Part shown: one piece after another, positions 37,549 to 47,591 of the stretch
Layout: the number at the start of each line of letters is the position of its first letter
Numbering within the stretch: position 1 is the stretch's first letter
Assembly (NCBI RefSeq): GCF_900128985.1
Contig: NZ_FQUC01000004.1
Coordinates: forward strand, 124,001 to 188,000
Source of the DNA: Indolivaga macrotermitis
Lineage (GTDB): Bacteria > Bacteroidota > Bacteroidia > Bacteroidales > Dysgonomonadaceae
Length of the DNA stretch: 64,000 nt
Direction of reading: 5' to 3'
Notes under the pieces: generated by a model
What the model was told of the DNA's origin: nothing
Seen by the model: the letters and a program-made list of their open reading frames with translations, nothing else
The model's database searches: none
Program-made: the position numbers and the translations under genes

Positions 37549-38307
37549 TCACCAACTACGTCCGGCACCACCACCGCCAAAGCTACCGCCTCCGCCACCT
37601 CCGAAACCACGTGATCCTCCGCCAAAACCTCTACCAAAGCCACCTCCAACAATAGGAGGAAAGAAAGTTCCTCCCCGCGAAGAACGGTTTCCCCTATTAT
37701 TCCGATTGATCTTATTCATAAAATAAATGAATAATAATATGAAGATGATGCTGATAATAGTTTCGCCTGTACTCGGCGAATCATCATCCTTTTCGTCGGC
37801 TTGAAATTGTCCGGAAAGATATCCTATCATTGCACCAATCGCTGCTTTTGTACCCGAATAATAATCATTTTCCCTGAAATGAGGCAACATATAATTATCA
37901 ATGATACGTCCGACACGGGCATCGTTCAGTTTCTCTTCCAATCCATATCCAGTTGCAATAAAGACATCTCCCCTGCTATTTCCGATCTTGGGCTTTATCA
38001 ATATTACAGCCCCGTTATTTTTTCCTTTCTGGCCTATTTTCCACTTTTCACCTAAGCGAAAAGCATAATCCGAAGCCGCATATCCTTCCAGATCTTTTAA
38101 CGTTACTACATATATCTGGGTAGATGTAGTATCATTATATGCCAAAAGCATACGTTCCAGATCATCCCGTTCTGCCTGATTGAATATTCCGGCAAAGTCG
38201 TTGACCAGACGGGGTGGAGACATCGGTTCCGGTATATTCTGCCCGAAAACTGTATTTCCCGAAAATAACAGGAAGGAGAAAACTATAATCTGCCAAATAT
38301 GTCTCAT
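37549..38307 (-). CDS. TPM-domain (YgcG-like) membrane protein
   Basis: 252 residues from ATG at 38307. Signal peptide, TPM domain (about 25-165: VNDFAGIFNQAERDDLERMLLAYND, TQIYVVTLKDLEGY, FIATGYGLEEKLNDARVGRIID), one membrane helix (ETIISIIFILLFIYFM) and a long glycine-rich tail ending GGGAGRSW. TPM domains of this type occur at the inner membrane, periplasmic side; the role is not settled. lemA lies upstream on the same strand, a frequent pairing. Confidence 0.9.
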   Translation of the reverse strand: MRHIWQIIVFSFLLFSGNTVFGQNIPEPMSPPRLVNDFAGIFNQAERDDLERMLLAYNDTTSTQIYVVTLKDLEGYAASDYAFRLGEKWKIGQKGKNNGAVILIKPKIGNSRGDVFIATGYGLEEKLNDARVGRIIDNYMLPHFRENDYYSGTKAAIGAMIGYLSGQFQADEKDDDSPSTGETIISIIFILLFIYFMNKINRNNRGNRSSRGGTFFPPIVGGGFGRGFGGGSRGFGGGGGGSFGGGGAGRSW

Positions 38308-38327
38308 AAAAACAGAAATTCGAAACA

Positions 38328-38357
38328 ATAGGTTCGGCATGCTATACCGAACCTATT
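38328..38357. terminator. Hairpin between lemA and the TPM gene
   Basis: A strong stem: AATAGGTTCGGCAT with ATACCGAACCTATT and a GCT loop. It may reduce read-through from lemA. The T-rich tail is on the plus side only. Confidence 0.55.
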
Positions 38358-38388
38358 TTATTTATTGATTTAAATCTTTATCGGATAA

Positions 38389-38970
38389 TTAAAATTGTAC
38401 CGTAGGCGCAGTCTGGCTAGCTGCCTCAGCCTCGAAGTATCCTTTCTTCGAAAAACCAAACCAACCGGCCCATATGGTCTGAGGGAATTGTCTGATATAC
38501 TGGTTATAATCTTTCACGATCTCATTATACTTATTTCGCTCCACAGATATACGGTTTTCCGTTCCCGCCAGCTCATCCTGTAATGCCAGAAAGTTCTGGT
38601 TTGCTTTCAGGTCGGGATATTGTTCCTGCACCATCAGCAATTTACCCAATGCCGCGCTAAGCTGCCCTTGCGCCTGTTGGTATTTTTGTATATTCTCTTC
38701 GGTCAGATCATCTGCATTTATAGTTACTTGTGTAGCCTTAGCCCTTGCTTCGACAACAGCTGTCAGCGTATTTTCTTCGTGAGATGCATATCCTTTAACT
38801 GTCGCAACCAGATTGGGTATTAAATCGGCTCGGCGTTGATACGCATTCTGAACTTGTCCCCATTGGGCGGATGACGCCTCTTGTTTTTCAACCATCGTAT
38901 TGTACGAACAGCTCGAAAATAAAGTAGATACCAAAATGGCTAATAGAAAGATAATGTTTACTCTTTTCAT
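38389..38970 (-). CDS. lemA: LemA-family lipoprotein
   Basis: 193 residues. Lipoprotein signal (lipobox ending LFSSC, cysteine 21), then long helices with AYQRRADLIPNLVATVKGYA and the conserved PDLKANQNFLALQDELAGTENRI. LemA proteins are membrane-bound helical proteins of unsettled function, often next to TPM proteins, as here. Confidence 0.92.
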   Translation of the reverse strand: MKRVNIIFLLAILVSTLFSSCSYNTMVEKQEASSAQWGQVQNAYQRRADLIPNLVATVKGYASHEENTLTAVVEARAKATQVTINADDLTEENIQKYQQAQGQLSAALGKLLMVQEQYPDLKANQNFLALQDELAGTENRISVERNKYNEIVKDYNQYIRQFPQTIWAGWFGFSKKGYFEAEAASQTAPTVQF

Positions 38971-38994
38971 GTATTTTACAATTTAAATCCTGAT

Positions 38995-39091
38995 TAAGGT
39001 CCCAGACCTATTTATTACTTTAGTAAATAAAACAACAATAACCGGTTATATTTCGAGAATATATCAATCATCAAATACTTGCTGTTGCTTA
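38995..39091 (+). repeat. Dispersed structured repeat, copy C
   Basis: 97 nt, lying antisense to the flanking dnaA and lemA genes. AAGGTCCCAGACCT, then ACTTTAGTAAATAAAACAACAA, very close to copy A; it ends ATACTTGCTGTTGCTTA. Confidence 0.75.
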
Positions 39092-39160
39092 TATACTTCT
39101 TAAACACTTAATGTAAAAAGTTGTTTAGCTAGAAGTTAATAAAACAAAAGTTGTGCCATA

Positions 39161-39187
39161 AAAAAAGCCGACTCTCTGAATCGGCTC
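39161..39187 (-). terminator. Terminator after dnaA
   Basis: AGCCGA pairs with TCGGCT and seven U follow on the minus strand. It lies 8 bp after the dnaA stop. Confidence 0.88.
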
Positions 39188-39194
39188 TTCTATT

Positions 39195-40595
39195 TTATTT
39201 TTTCAAAATCTTTTCTATTTCTTCCAGATCATCCCTGAAGGTCTTGTCAACCTCCAACTGATCTTTCACTGTTTTACAGGCATGTAATACCGTTGCATGG
39301 TTTTTCTTTCCGATTACAGCACCAATCTGTGCCAGCGATAACTCGGTATACAGCTTAGACAAATACATGGCAACCTGTCGTGCCTGTACGATTTCCCTCT
39401 TTCTTGAAGCAGTCTGCAACAATTCTGTCTTTATATTGAAATGCTTACAAACAACCTCCGATATACTGTCTATTGTGAGTTTCTTTTTCTCTATTTTGCG
39501 GATGGCCTGCCCGATTACTCTTTTGGCTAAAGCCATATCTACTTCTTTGTTGTAGATAACAGAATAAGCCATCAAAGATACTATCACACCTTCCAGATCC
39601 CTCACGTTTTCTGTTACATTGTCTGCTATAAATGTAACGACATCTTCGGGAATAGAGAGTCCGTCTTGCAATATCTTATTTTTCAGAATCTTTGTTCTGA
39701 GTTCAAAATCCGGGTTTTCCAGTTTAGTTGTCAATCCCCATCTGAAACGGGTAAGTAACCTCTCTTCCACACCTTGCAATTCGGCAGGTGCCTTATCCGA
39801 TGTCAGAATCAACTGCTTATTATTCTGATGCAGGTGGTTGAATATATGGAAAAATGTATTTTGTGTTTTTTCCAGTCCTACCAATTCCTGAATATCATCG
39901 ATAATCAGTACATCAATACCCTGATAAAAATTAATGAAGTCGTTTACCGTATTGAAACGGGTAGCATCCGTATACTGTACTTTGAACAGGTGAGCTGATA
40001 CATACAGTACCTTTTTGTCTGGATATTGATCCAGAATACGTGTGCCGATAGCATGGCAAAGGTGAGTTTTACCTACGCCAGATGTTCCGTGTAGGAACAA
40101 TGGGCTGAACGCTGTTTTCCCAGGATTGTTAGCTATGGTTTCACCGGCTGTTCTTGCCAGTTTATTGCTCACGCCTTCAAAGAAATTATCAAAAGTATAC
40201 TTCGGATTCAGTTGAGAATCGAAATCCGTAGGAACTACTTTTTGGAAAGGATTCGGAATTTTATTTGCTTGTTTAGGGGTGATTTTTTCAACGCTTAACG
40301 ATTTAGCATCACCTCTGTAATCAACATGCGTATTAGTAGTATTTTCTACCAGAATCCGGTAATTAAGAATAGTATCCTTTCCTATTTCGCGATGCAGAGT
40401 CATTCGTAGAAGATCCACGAACTTATCTTCCAAATATTCATAGAAAAACTGGCTTGGAACCTGAATTGTAAACACATTACTTTCATAAGAATGTGGTACA
40501 ATAGGCGAAAACCATGTTTGAAATGTAATATCGGATACATTATCCTTGATTACATTCAGACATTTATTCCATAAAATATTTACACTATTATTCAT
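39195..40595 (-). CDS. dnaA: Chromosomal replication initiator DnaA
   Basis: 466 residues. Domain I (1-80), linker, AAA+ domain III with Walker [11 protein letters not shown] (about residue 170) and Walker [11 protein letters not shown], and the domain IV DNA-binding helix with the signature [20 protein letters not shown] and [11 protein letters not shown]. It starts replication by melting oriC and also regulates transcription. I see no cluster of DnaA boxes on either side, so the origin may be elsewhere. Confidence 0.98.
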   Translation of the reverse strand: MNNSVNILWNKCLNVIKDNVSDITFQTWFSPIVPHSYESNVFTIQVPSQFFYEYLEDKFVDLLRMTLHREIGKDTILNYRILVENTTNTHVDYRGDAKSLSVEKITPKQANKIPNPFQKVVPTDFDSQLNPKYTFDNFFEGVSNKLARTAGETIANNPGKTAFSPLFLHGTSGVGKTHLCHAIGTRILDQYPDKKVLYVSAHLFKVQYTDATRFNTVNDFINFYQGIDVLIIDDIQELVGLEKTQNTFFHIFNHLHQNNKQLILTSDKAPAELQGVEERLLTRFRWGLTTKLENPDFELRTKILKNKILQDGLSIPEDVVTFIADNVTENVRDLEGVIVSLMAYSVIYNKEVDMALAKRVIGQAIRKIEKKKLTIDSISEVVCKHFNIKTELLQTASRKREIVQARQVAMYLSKLYTELSLAQIGAVIGKKNHATVLHACKTVKDQLEVDKTFRDDLEEIEKILKK

Positions 40596-40893
40596 CGTAA
40601 AAAAAGTCGAAACTCTATTTTAATTTTCCTCTTAACTATATCGTAATGCAAATTTTGGAAATATTTTCAGTTTAAACAAACCTAAATAAATTTGCATTTT
40701 AAAATCTAAATCAATCATCTAAAAATCAACCACTTACCAATTACAGTTATTCTATCTATGTAAGTTTTTATACTTCAAGCAATTAACAGACATCAGCCTA
40801 AAATAGAGTTCTTATAAACAGCAAATATCTTGCTGTTAAGGTGTAGTTACACTTTTATACTATTTAGAATCATTCTAGATAATTAGTTTTTCT

Positions 40894-41787
40894 TTAGAAA
40901 ACTTTTACGTTGATATATCTAGACGGATTTTCTTTGACGTCTTTTAATAACAACGAAGCATTGCTCATTGTTGAGACCAAACTATCATATAATTGACGAT
41001 CGTTCATCAGAAGCCCTACAGAGTTATCTTTACTGTTAAGTTTTGTTGTCAGCAGCTCCATATTTTTCAGGGTAGAGTCTATAGATTGATATGACTTCTG
41101 GAAATCCATTGCCTTGAATTGACCCGATACCTGAGCCAGATCAGATGTGACAGTTGTCATATTATTAGAAAGCTTGGGAAGGTCGCGGTTCATCAGAGAC
41201 ATCATCTGATTCAATTGTTTAGAGGCAGTGGTCAGTTCTGTTGTGATTACAGTCATATTATCCAATGATTGCACCAAAGCCGGACTACTAACTAACAATT
41301 GTACTGCCATGAGTATAGAATCGATCTTAGGTACCAAATTGCCTACCTGAGGTAATACCTCCTGACTCATAGATTCCATCATGCCCAATTGCCGTGTCCC
41401 GGGAATCCTGTCATCCGAAGAGTAATACTCTTGTGACTCGGGGTTCTTATCTATGATAACAGTAGCATTACCCATCAGTGATACATCCAATTTTATTTTG
41501 CTGCCTTTTGGAATTTTCACTCCTTTATCAAGATTAAGCACTACCAGTACTTTACTATCTTCTTTCTCGTCCAATTCCATAGAATATACCAGTCCTACCT
41601 GATAGCCATTGAGTGAGACCGGAGTAGAAAGAGCCAGACCGGTTACATCGTCAAATACGACAGTAAAAGAGTTAGCCGGTTTGAATATATTTATTCCTTT
41701 CAAAAAATTTATCCCGGCATATAACAAGAATAGTGCTACAAGAAAACCTATTCCAATTTTTACTTCTTTCGAAAACACTTTTTTCAT
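40894..41787 (-). CDS. mlaD: MlaD/MCE-domain lipid transport protein
   Basis: 297 residues. One N-terminal membrane helix (VKIGIGFLVALFLLYAGINFL), the MCE domain (about 38-115: FTVVFDDVTGLALSTPVSLNGYQVG) and a helical C-terminal part. MCE proteins form hexameric rings that move phospholipids between the membranes. The partner ATPase and permease genes are not here. It follows the amidase gene on the same strand (109 bp). Confidence 0.9.
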   Translation of the reverse strand: MKKVFSKEVKIGIGFLVALFLLYAGINFLKGINIFKPANSFTVVFDDVTGLALSTPVSLNGYQVGLVYSMELDEKEDSKVLVVLNLDKGVKIPKGSKIKLDVSLMGNATVIIDKNPESQEYYSSDDRIPGTRQLGMMESMSQEVLPQVGNLVPKIDSILMAVQLLVSSPALVQSLDNMTVITTELTTASKQLNQMMSLMNRDLPKLSNNMTTVTSDLAQVSGQFKAMDFQKSYQSIDSTLKNMELLTTKLNSKDNSVGLLMNDRQLYDSLVSTMSNASLLLKDVKENPSRYINVKVF

Positions 41788-41896
41788 ATGTAATATTCTT
41801 TATTTCTTTAACTGTTGATTTATTAAGTAATAGCTGGTACCAAAAAACAGAACCTGCTACTGTTATTTTGCCTAAAAAGCAGTAAAAGTCAATACT

Positions 41897-43255
41897 TTAT
41901 TTAACCCGAACATTGTCTCTGAAACGGACAATAAAAGCATCACTGAATTTCGGTTTAGCTTCTCTCAGCAAACGACCGGCTTCCGCTTCATCTGTTGTAG
42001 ACCCATAAGTATATTTAAATACACCTCCGTCGACATAAGAATCGACAGGAGACAGGCCTTTAAATGCCGACGAATTTTTAGGCAGGTTTGATCCGGCTGT
42101 TAAAAATTGTACGCGATACTCTAACACTCCTGCCGCAATTTTTGTTTCGGCCTTAGTAGAAACTTTTGTCTCTGCTTTTTTCACAGGAGCTGCTTCCGTT
42201 TTTGCTGTATTCTTTTTGGGAGCCTCCGATGCTTTATTAGCCGATGGTTTGGGCTGGTTAGTCGCTGCTAATTTATTAACATCGTTATTTTTGGATATAA
42301 ATGCGTTTTTAGAAGTGGTAGTCTCCGGCTTACTGTTAGTTGTATCCGGTGTTCCGGTTGAGGATACCGTAACCGGTACAGGTTCCGGATCCTTATTAAC
42401 CTTACTTGGTTCTATTTTAGTTTGTGTTTCCTTCTTGGGTGTGTCTCTCTTAGGTGTTTCATCTGCAATCGCTACGCGCCCCTGTTTCTTATCAAAATCT
42501 TTTTTATATTTCTCCAATGCAGAATAAATAGCACTCGCCATAGACCTTTGTCCTAATGAAGATGTCAGATATTTAGCTTCTGCCGGATTATTTATAAATC
42601 CCAACTCGATCAACACACTGGGCATACCCGATTCTCTAAGTACCAAGAATCCTGCCTGAAGCACTCCCCTATCGACACGCTTTGCGACTTTCGAAAATCC
42701 ACTTTGTACATGGGTCGCAAATTGTAAACTTTGTTCCATATACTTATCCGTCATGAATTCGAATATAATATTAGATTCGGGTGAATTCGGATCAAAGCCT
42801 TCGTATCTTTTATTATAATTATCTTCAAGAAGGATCACCGAGTTCTCTCGTTTCGCTACTGCCAAGTTTTCTTCGCTTCGGGCTAACCCCAGAATATAGG
42901 TATCTGCACCCGATGCAGTGGTTGTTTTTGCTGCTGTAGAATTGGTATGAATCGAAATAAATAAATTAGCCTTTGCTTTATTTGCTATTTCGGAGCGCTT
43001 ATATAAATCGACAAAAACGTCCGTCTTACGGGTATATACCACTTTCACATCGCTCATATTCGCTTCGATAAGCCTTCCCAGAGCTAATGCCACACCGAGG
43101 TTTATTTCTTTTTCTTTGTATGTTCCCCGGACAGCCCCGCCATCTTTTCCTCCATGGCCGGCATCTATAACTACTACAAATTTATCTGCCGGAAATACTG
43201 AAAAATTTATACTTACGAGCAGCAATAAAGTACAAATTATAATTATTTTTTTCAT
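41897..43255 (-). CDS. amiC: N-acetylmuramoyl-L-alanine amidase (AmiC type) with SPOR-like end
   Basis: 452 residues. Signal peptide, then an amidase_3 domain (about 25-235) with zinc ligands in VVVIDAGHGGKDGG (H34), the E of EKEINL and H of SIHTNS, and the catalytic glutamate in VLIELGFINNP. A long K/T/P-rich linker (about 250-375) leads to a SPOR-like domain (YRVQFLTAGS, DGGVFKYTYGSTTD) that would guide it to the division septum. It cuts the amide between MurNAc and the stem peptide. Confidence 0.94.
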   Translation of the reverse strand: MKKIIIICTLLLLVSINFSVFPADKFVVVIDAGHGGKDGGAVRGTYKEKEINLGVALALGRLIEANMSDVKVVYTRKTDVFVDLYKRSEIANKAKANLFISIHTNSTAAKTTTASGADTYILGLARSEENLAVAKRENSVILLEDNYNKRYEGFDPNSPESNIIFEFMTDKYMEQSLQFATHVQSGFSKVAKRVDRGVLQAGFLVLRESGMPSVLIELGFINNPAEAKYLTSSLGQRSMASAIYSALEKYKKDFDKKQGRVAIADETPKRDTPKKETQTKIEPSKVNKDPEPVPVTVSSTGTPDTTNSKPETTTSKNAFISKNNDVNKLAATNQPKPSANKASEAPKKNTAKTEAAPVKKAETKVSTKAETKIAAGVLEYRVQFLTAGSNLPKNSSAFKGLSPVDSYVDGGVFKYTYGSTTDEAEAGRLLREAKPKFSDAFIVRFRDNVRVK

Positions 43256-43378
43256 ATCAAGTCACTGAATACCTATCGACTTATTCTATTTTAGTACTAA
43301 AAAAATTAAGCAGAGAATCAGTACCTGCCTGATTATACTTACCTATATTATCCCTAATATAATATTAGATCCGCTGTT

Positions 43379-44386
43379 TTATTTACCTTGGAAAACAACT
43401 TCATTCTTCAATTCCTCACCCGAAAAGTAATCCGAAATATTTCCCATAGTCGTATGGGCAATATTAGACATAGCTTCCTCTGTAAAGAATGCCTGGTGCG
43501 ATGTTACGATTACGTTATTGAACGACAGCAGACGTGCTAATACATCGTCTGTCAAAACACTGTCCGAACAGTCTTCATAGAAATATGCACCTTCTTCTTC
43601 ATAAACATCGAGACCGGCATAACCTACCTTGCGGCTGATAAGCCCTTCTATCAAATGTTTTGTATGGATTAGTTTTCCACGTCCGGTATTAATAATCATT
43701 ACACCATCTTTCATTTTGGCAATCGATTCTTCCGAAATCATATATTCGGTTTCTTTTGTCAATGGACAATGTAAAGTTATTACATCCGAATTGCGGTAAA
43801 TCTCATCCAGAGTCACATATTTTATGTCATTCTTTTCGGCAAAAGCATTATCCGGATAAAGGTCATAAGCGAGAATATTCATACCTAAGCCTTTCAATAC
43901 TCCGATAACCGTTCTACCTATCTTTCCTGTACCCACTACACCAACAGTTTTCTGGTTCATATCGAATCCCATAAATCCATTCAGCGAGAAATTCCAGTCA
44001 CGGGTACGAAGAAATGCCCGATGAACTTTACGGTTCAGGCACAACATCAAAGCCAATGTATGCTCTGCAATCGCATGGGGCGAATATTCAGGCACACGCA
44101 CCACCTTGATTTTTCCGGCAGCATATGCTATATCTACATTATTGAATCCGGCACAACGCAATGCAATCAGTTTTACTCCCATTTCACAGAGTTTATCAAT
44201 TACATATTTGTCTACGTTTGCATTTACAAAGATACATACGGCATCCGAACCTCCGGCCAATACTACATTATGCCTGTCTAAATGTTCTTTATGGTAAATC
44301 AGCTCGAAACCATATTCCTCATTCACTCTGTTGAAAGTTTCCTGATCATAGGGCTTAGCATCAAAAACAGCTACTTTATATGCCAT
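43379..44386 (-). CDS. ldhA: D-2-hydroxyacid dehydrogenase (D-lactate dehydrogenase type)
   Basis: 335 residues. NAD-binding motif VGVVGTGKIGRTVIGVLKG, the arginine and glutamate of the active site in INTGRGKLIHT and GLDVYEEEGAYF, and the catalytic histidine in VIVTSHQAFFT. The sequence style, with AYFYEDCSD, matches fermentative D-lactate dehydrogenases. A promoter is suggested by CAAAAATA at 44426-44433 (TATTTTTG on the minus strand) with TTTAG 19 bp upstream. Confidence 0.88.
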   Translation of the reverse strand: MAYKVAVFDAKPYDQETFNRVNEEYGFELIYHKEHLDRHNVVLAGGSDAVCIFVNANVDKYVIDKLCEMGVKLIALRCAGFNNVDIAYAAGKIKVVRVPEYSPHAIAEHTLALMLCLNRKVHRAFLRTRDWNFSLNGFMGFDMNQKTVGVVGTGKIGRTVIGVLKGLGMNILAYDLYPDNAFAEKNDIKYVTLDEIYRNSDVITLHCPLTKETEYMISEESIAKMKDGVMIINTGRGKLIHTKHLIEGLISRKVGYAGLDVYEEEGAYFYEDCSDSVLTDDVLARLLSFNNVIVTSHQAFFTEEAMSNIAHTTMGNISDYFSGEELKNEVVFQGK

Positions 44387-44425
44387 AATTTTTATATTAT
44401 TGGTGATAAAACTTGATTATCTGTA

Positions 44426-44456
44426 CAAAAATAAGAAAATATGCTTTAATCCTAAA
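44426..44456 (-). promoter_or_regulatory. Likely promoter of ldhA
   Basis: -7 TATTTTTG on the minus strand (44426-44433), 19-bp spacer, near-match -33 TTTAG (44452-44456). It lies about 40 bp before the start codon. Confidence 0.45.
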
Positions 44457-44518
44457 CTTTATAGAACAGATTACCTGCTCGAAAGTATATGAAAATATTT
44501 ATGGGTTATCTACAAAAC

Positions 44519-44548
44519 AAAGAGATTCCTACAAAAGGAACCTCTTTA
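44519..44548 (-). terminator. Terminator after rny
   Basis: On the minus strand AAAGAGGTTCC pairs with GGAATCTCTTT, with one G-U pair, and TGTTTTG follows. Confidence 0.75.
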
Positions 44549-44569
44549 TTAGTATATTTATTTTAACTT

Positions 44570-46099
44570 TTATTTCGCAAAACTTACTGCTCTTGTTTCA
44601 CGTATTACAGTAATTTTAACCTGACCGGGATATGTCATCTCATCCTGAATCCGTTTTGCTATTTCTGAAGACAGCTTTTCGGTTTCGACATCATCGACCT
44701 TGTCTGCTCCGACAATTACGCGAAGCTCGCGTCCTGCCTGAATAGCATACGTTTTCAATACACCCGGATAAGACATTGCCAATTGCTCAAGATCATTCAG
44801 ACGCTTGATATATGCCTCTACAATCTCACGGCGTGCTCCCGGACGAGCTCCTGATATAGCATCACACACCTGAACAATAGGAGCCAGAAGACTGGTCATC
44901 TCTATTTCATCGTGGTGGGCACCTATTGCATTACAAATATCTGGTTTCTCTTTGTATTTCTCAGCCAGTTTCATACCCAGCAGTGCGTGTGGCAATTCGG
45001 GCTCATCGTCCGGCACTTTACCTATATCGTGTAATAATCCTGCACGTTTTGCCTTTTTCACATTCAAGCCAAGCTCTGCTGCCATAATAGCACATAGATT
45101 AGCTGTTTCGCGGGCATGTTGTAGTAAGTTCTGTCCGTATGACGAACGGTATTTCATTTTACCGATAAGGCGGATCATCTCAGGATGCAAACCATGTATA
45201 CCTAAGTCGATAGCCGTACGTTTACCGGTTTCTATTATTTCTTCTTCGATTTGTTTTTTCACCTTCGATACAACCTCTTCGATTCTCGCAGGATGGATAC
45301 GTCCGTCAGCCACCAGTTGGTGAAGTGCCAGACGGGCAATCTCGCGCCTTACAGGATCGAATCCCGAAATTACAATTGCTTCAGGGGTATCGTCTACTAC
45401 AATTTCGACACCTGTAGCCGCTTCCAAAGCACGGATATTACGCCCTTCACGTCCGATAATACGTCCTTTAACTTCGTCCGATTCTATATGGAATACTGTG
45501 ATGGCATTTTCGATAGCGGTTTCTGTTGCTACACGCTGAATAGATTGGATAACGATTTTCTTGGCTTCTTTATTAGCCGTCATTTTCGCTTCCTCCATTA
45601 TTTCGCTGATGTATGACTGGGCATCTGTTTGCGCCTCGTCTTTCAAAGCTTCGATAAGTTTGTTTTTGATATCTTCGGCTGACAGCCCCGATAAAGCTTC
45701 AAGGCGTTCGACCTCTTGCTTGTGTAGTTTATCTAAATCCAGTTTTTTCTTCTCTATAATTTCGAGCTGACTATCCAGATTCTCTTTGATAGTATCCACT
45801 TCCGTTTTACGGCGTTGAGCTTCTTCTATCTTCTGGTTTAATGTCTGCTCACGCTGTTTTACCTTATTCTCGGCAACCTGCAACTTTGAGTTTCTGCTAT
45901 TGACTTGTTTTTCGAACTCGGCCTTCATTTGAAGAGCCTGTTCTTTTACTTCGAGCAACTTATTTTTCTTTATTACTTCGGCATCCCGTTCAGCTTCTTC
46001 AATGCGGCGCTTTACGTTCGCATTCGTCACAAAATTGAGGACTAGCCAAGCGACTACTGCTCCAACGACCAGTCCGCCTATTACTAATATTATGTCCAT
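44570..46099 (-). CDS. rny: Ribonuclease Y
   Basis: 509 residues. N-terminal membrane helix ([21 protein letters not shown]), long coiled coil (about 28-190), KH domain ([25 protein letters not shown]) and HD domain ([12 protein letters not shown]). It is a membrane-bound endoribonuclease that starts mRNA decay. Residue order and length are standard. Confidence 0.97.
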   Translation of the reverse strand: MDIILVIGGLVVGAVVAWLVLNFVTNANVKRRIEEAERDAEVIKKNKLLEVKEQALQMKAEFEKQVNSRNSKLQVAENKVKQREQTLNQKIEEAQRRKTEVDTIKENLDSQLEIIEKKKLDLDKLHKQEVERLEALSGLSAEDIKNKLIEALKDEAQTDAQSYISEIMEEAKMTANKEAKKIVIQSIQRVATETAIENAITVFHIESDEVKGRIIGREGRNIRALEAATGVEIVVDDTPEAIVISGFDPVRREIARLALHQLVADGRIHPARIEEVVSKVKKQIEEEIIETGKRTAIDLGIHGLHPEMIRLIGKMKYRSSYGQNLLQHARETANLCAIMAAELGLNVKKAKRAGLLHDIGKVPDDEPELPHALLGMKLAEKYKEKPDICNAIGAHHDEIEMTSLLAPIVQVCDAISGARPGARREIVEAYIKRLNDLEQLAMSYPGVLKTYAIQAGRELRVIVGADKVDDVETEKLSSEIAKRIQDEMTYPGQVKITVIRETRAVSFAK

Positions 46100-46171
46100 A
46101 TTGTTCTATTTAATTTCACATTTATAAAATACCATCTTTTGGTATTGTTTTGTTATCTCGAGTCAAACAAT

Positions 46172-46222
46172 AAAAAAACTAATCAAAAGCGACCGGAACC
46201 AATGCCGATTACTTCCAATTAG
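46172..46222 (-). terminator. Structured hairpin with U-run between zapA and rny
   Basis: On the minus strand CTAAT and GGAA pair with TTCC and ATTAG, followed by TTTTTTTATTG. It may end the zapA transcript or be the 3' end of a small RNA. A second small hairpin (ATACCA with TGGTAT) lies at 46130-46146. Confidence 0.5.
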
Positions 46223-46259
46223 TGCTTACTATTTTACTATTAATTATATTTTCCGAAAA

Positions 46260-46562
46260 CTACCTGTTTTGTTTCAGATATACATCCAACTCATCGATCA
46301 GAGATTGTATCTTATCTTCAAAAAGCTTGTTTTTAGCCTCCAAAGCCTCCGTTTCCGACAAAGCCTGAATAGTTGTCATAGCCAGATAATCGCGGTCTAA
46401 TAAACTCTTCGATTCGGCTCCGGCAAAATGAGACCTATATTGATTTGTTTTCTTCTCAATAGCAACTGCTGCATCCCTGAATTTTTTTTCGTCCTTACGG
46501 TGTATTTTCAACCGGTAAACCCTATCCAGAATACGCAACGTTATGACAAAATGCTCTTTCAT
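46260..46562 (-). CDS. zapA: Cell division protein ZapA
   Basis: 100 residues. The N-terminal beta part (FVITLRILDRVYRLKIHRKDEKKFRDAAVAIEK) and C-terminal coiled coil fit ZapA, which crosslinks FtsZ filaments in the Z ring. A coiled-coil gene precedes it by 13 bp. Confidence 0.85.
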   Translation of the reverse strand: MKEHFVITLRILDRVYRLKIHRKDEKKFRDAAVAIEKKTNQYRSHFAGAESKSLLDRDYLAMTTIQALSETEALEAKNKLFEDKIQSLIDELDVYLKQNR

Positions 46563-46575
46563 TGCTTATTTGTTT

Positions 46576-46872
46576 TTAAATTTTCAACAATGCAATGCAT
46601 TTATCAACCTCTTGCACTAACTTGGTCAACCTGTTCTTTGCCATCTCTATTCCTTCCATATCCGATCCGGAGAGTGTATTGGCAAACGTCAGATTATTGT
46701 ATTTTTGACTCAACTGCTCTAACTCAGTATTCACACGAATTATCTCACTATTCTTCTCCTCCAATTGAGCTTTCAGATTCTGATTCTCAGACTTCAAGGA
46801 ATCGCACAGATACATTAACTGGTGTAATCTGAATTCAAGATCAGCGAGCAATTTTTCATGCTTTTCTGTCAT
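46576..46872 (-). CDS. Small coiled-coil protein upstream of zapA
   Basis: 98 residues, nearly all heptad-like helix (LEFRLHQLMYLCDSLKSENQNLKAQLEEKNSEI). Composition and place resemble ZapB-like partners of ZapA. No family can be named with certainty. It is translated with zapA (13 bp gap), which supports a divisome role by context. Confidence 0.7.
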   Translation of the reverse strand: MTEKHEKLLADLEFRLHQLMYLCDSLKSENQNLKAQLEEKNSEIIRVNTELEQLSQKYNNLTFANTLSGSDMEGIEMAKNRLTKLVQEVDKCIALLKI

Positions 46873-46981
46873 AAAATAATTAAATCAACACAAAAATACG
46901 GATTATTGCGAATAATCAAAAAAAAATGCTGTTTCTTTTTGTATTAAGAATATTTATCTACCAAACATTCGTTAAATATTT

Positions 46982-46989
46982 TATCTTTG
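46982..46989 (+). promoter_or_regulatory. -7 box of rlpA
   Basis: TATCTTTG fits TAnnTTTG, 25 bp before the start codon. No clear -33 box. Confidence 0.55.
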
Positions 46990-47014
46990 CCTCGTACAAA
47001 GTCAAAAAATAACG

Positions 47015-47527
47015 ATGAGAACAATTCTATTTGTATTCTTATTCCTGTTTTTTAGCTCTGCGTTTATGTTTTCGCAAAACAAAAAAAAGCCGGAAACCGG
47101 TGCCGCAACTTATTATGCACGTAAGTTTCATAACAGACGTACTGCCAGCGGAGAAATTTATAATAGGGAAGAATTGGTATGTGCACACAAAAAATATCCC
47201 TTCGGGACGCTGCTTAGGGTAAAAAACACTGACAACAATAAAGAAGTTATTGTTAAAGTTATAGACAGAGGACCTCATATCAAGAGCAGGGTCATAGACC
47301 TGTCTTTCGCTGCTGCCTCGGCTATAGATATGGTCAGAAAAGGTGTGGTGAATGTAGAAATAACAGAATATATCAAGGCGGAACCCCTTCTGAAAAAGAT
47401 TGAAAGTATTGGAGTCCTGACATTGCAGAATCTGGCCCAGCTATCGGAAATAAGGGAGCAGTTGGATACAGAATTGAAACTCAATCCTTACCACACTAAA
47501 AGCCACAAATACCAAACGCTCAAATAA
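47015..47527 (+). CDS. rlpA: RlpA-like septal/peptidoglycan-associated protein
   Basis: 170 residues. Signal peptide (about 1-20), then the double-psi beta-barrel domain with GAATYYARKFHNRRTASGE, CAHKKYPFGTLLRVKN and VIDRGPH, then a helical end. RlpA proteins bind or cleave denuded glycan strands in the periplasm. There is no SPOR domain, so it is the short type. Confidence 0.88.
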   Translation: MRTILFVFLFLFFSSAFMFSQNKKKPETGAATYYARKFHNRRTASGEIYNREELVCAHKKYPFGTLLRVKNTDNNKEVIVKVIDRGPHIKSRVIDLSFAAASAIDMVRKGVVNVEITEYIKAEPLLKKIESIGVLTLQNLAQLSEIREQLDTELKLNPYHTKSHKYQTLK

Positions 47528-47591
47528 CACAAATCATTACCATGCCTACACTAAACTGTATAACATTTAATTTTTATCGTTATTAAATTTT

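Noticed and set aside
40820-40845. AACAGCAA/TTGCTGTT hairpin as a further copy of the dispersed repeat
   Set aside because: Only the end motif is similar; the first hairpin and the AACAACAA segment are missing.
40596-40893. Replication origin next to dnaA
   Set aside because: No cluster of DnaA boxes (TTATCCACA-like) or AT-rich 13-mers could be seen on either strand. A TAGGTTTG box on the minus strand is at best a dnaA promoter.
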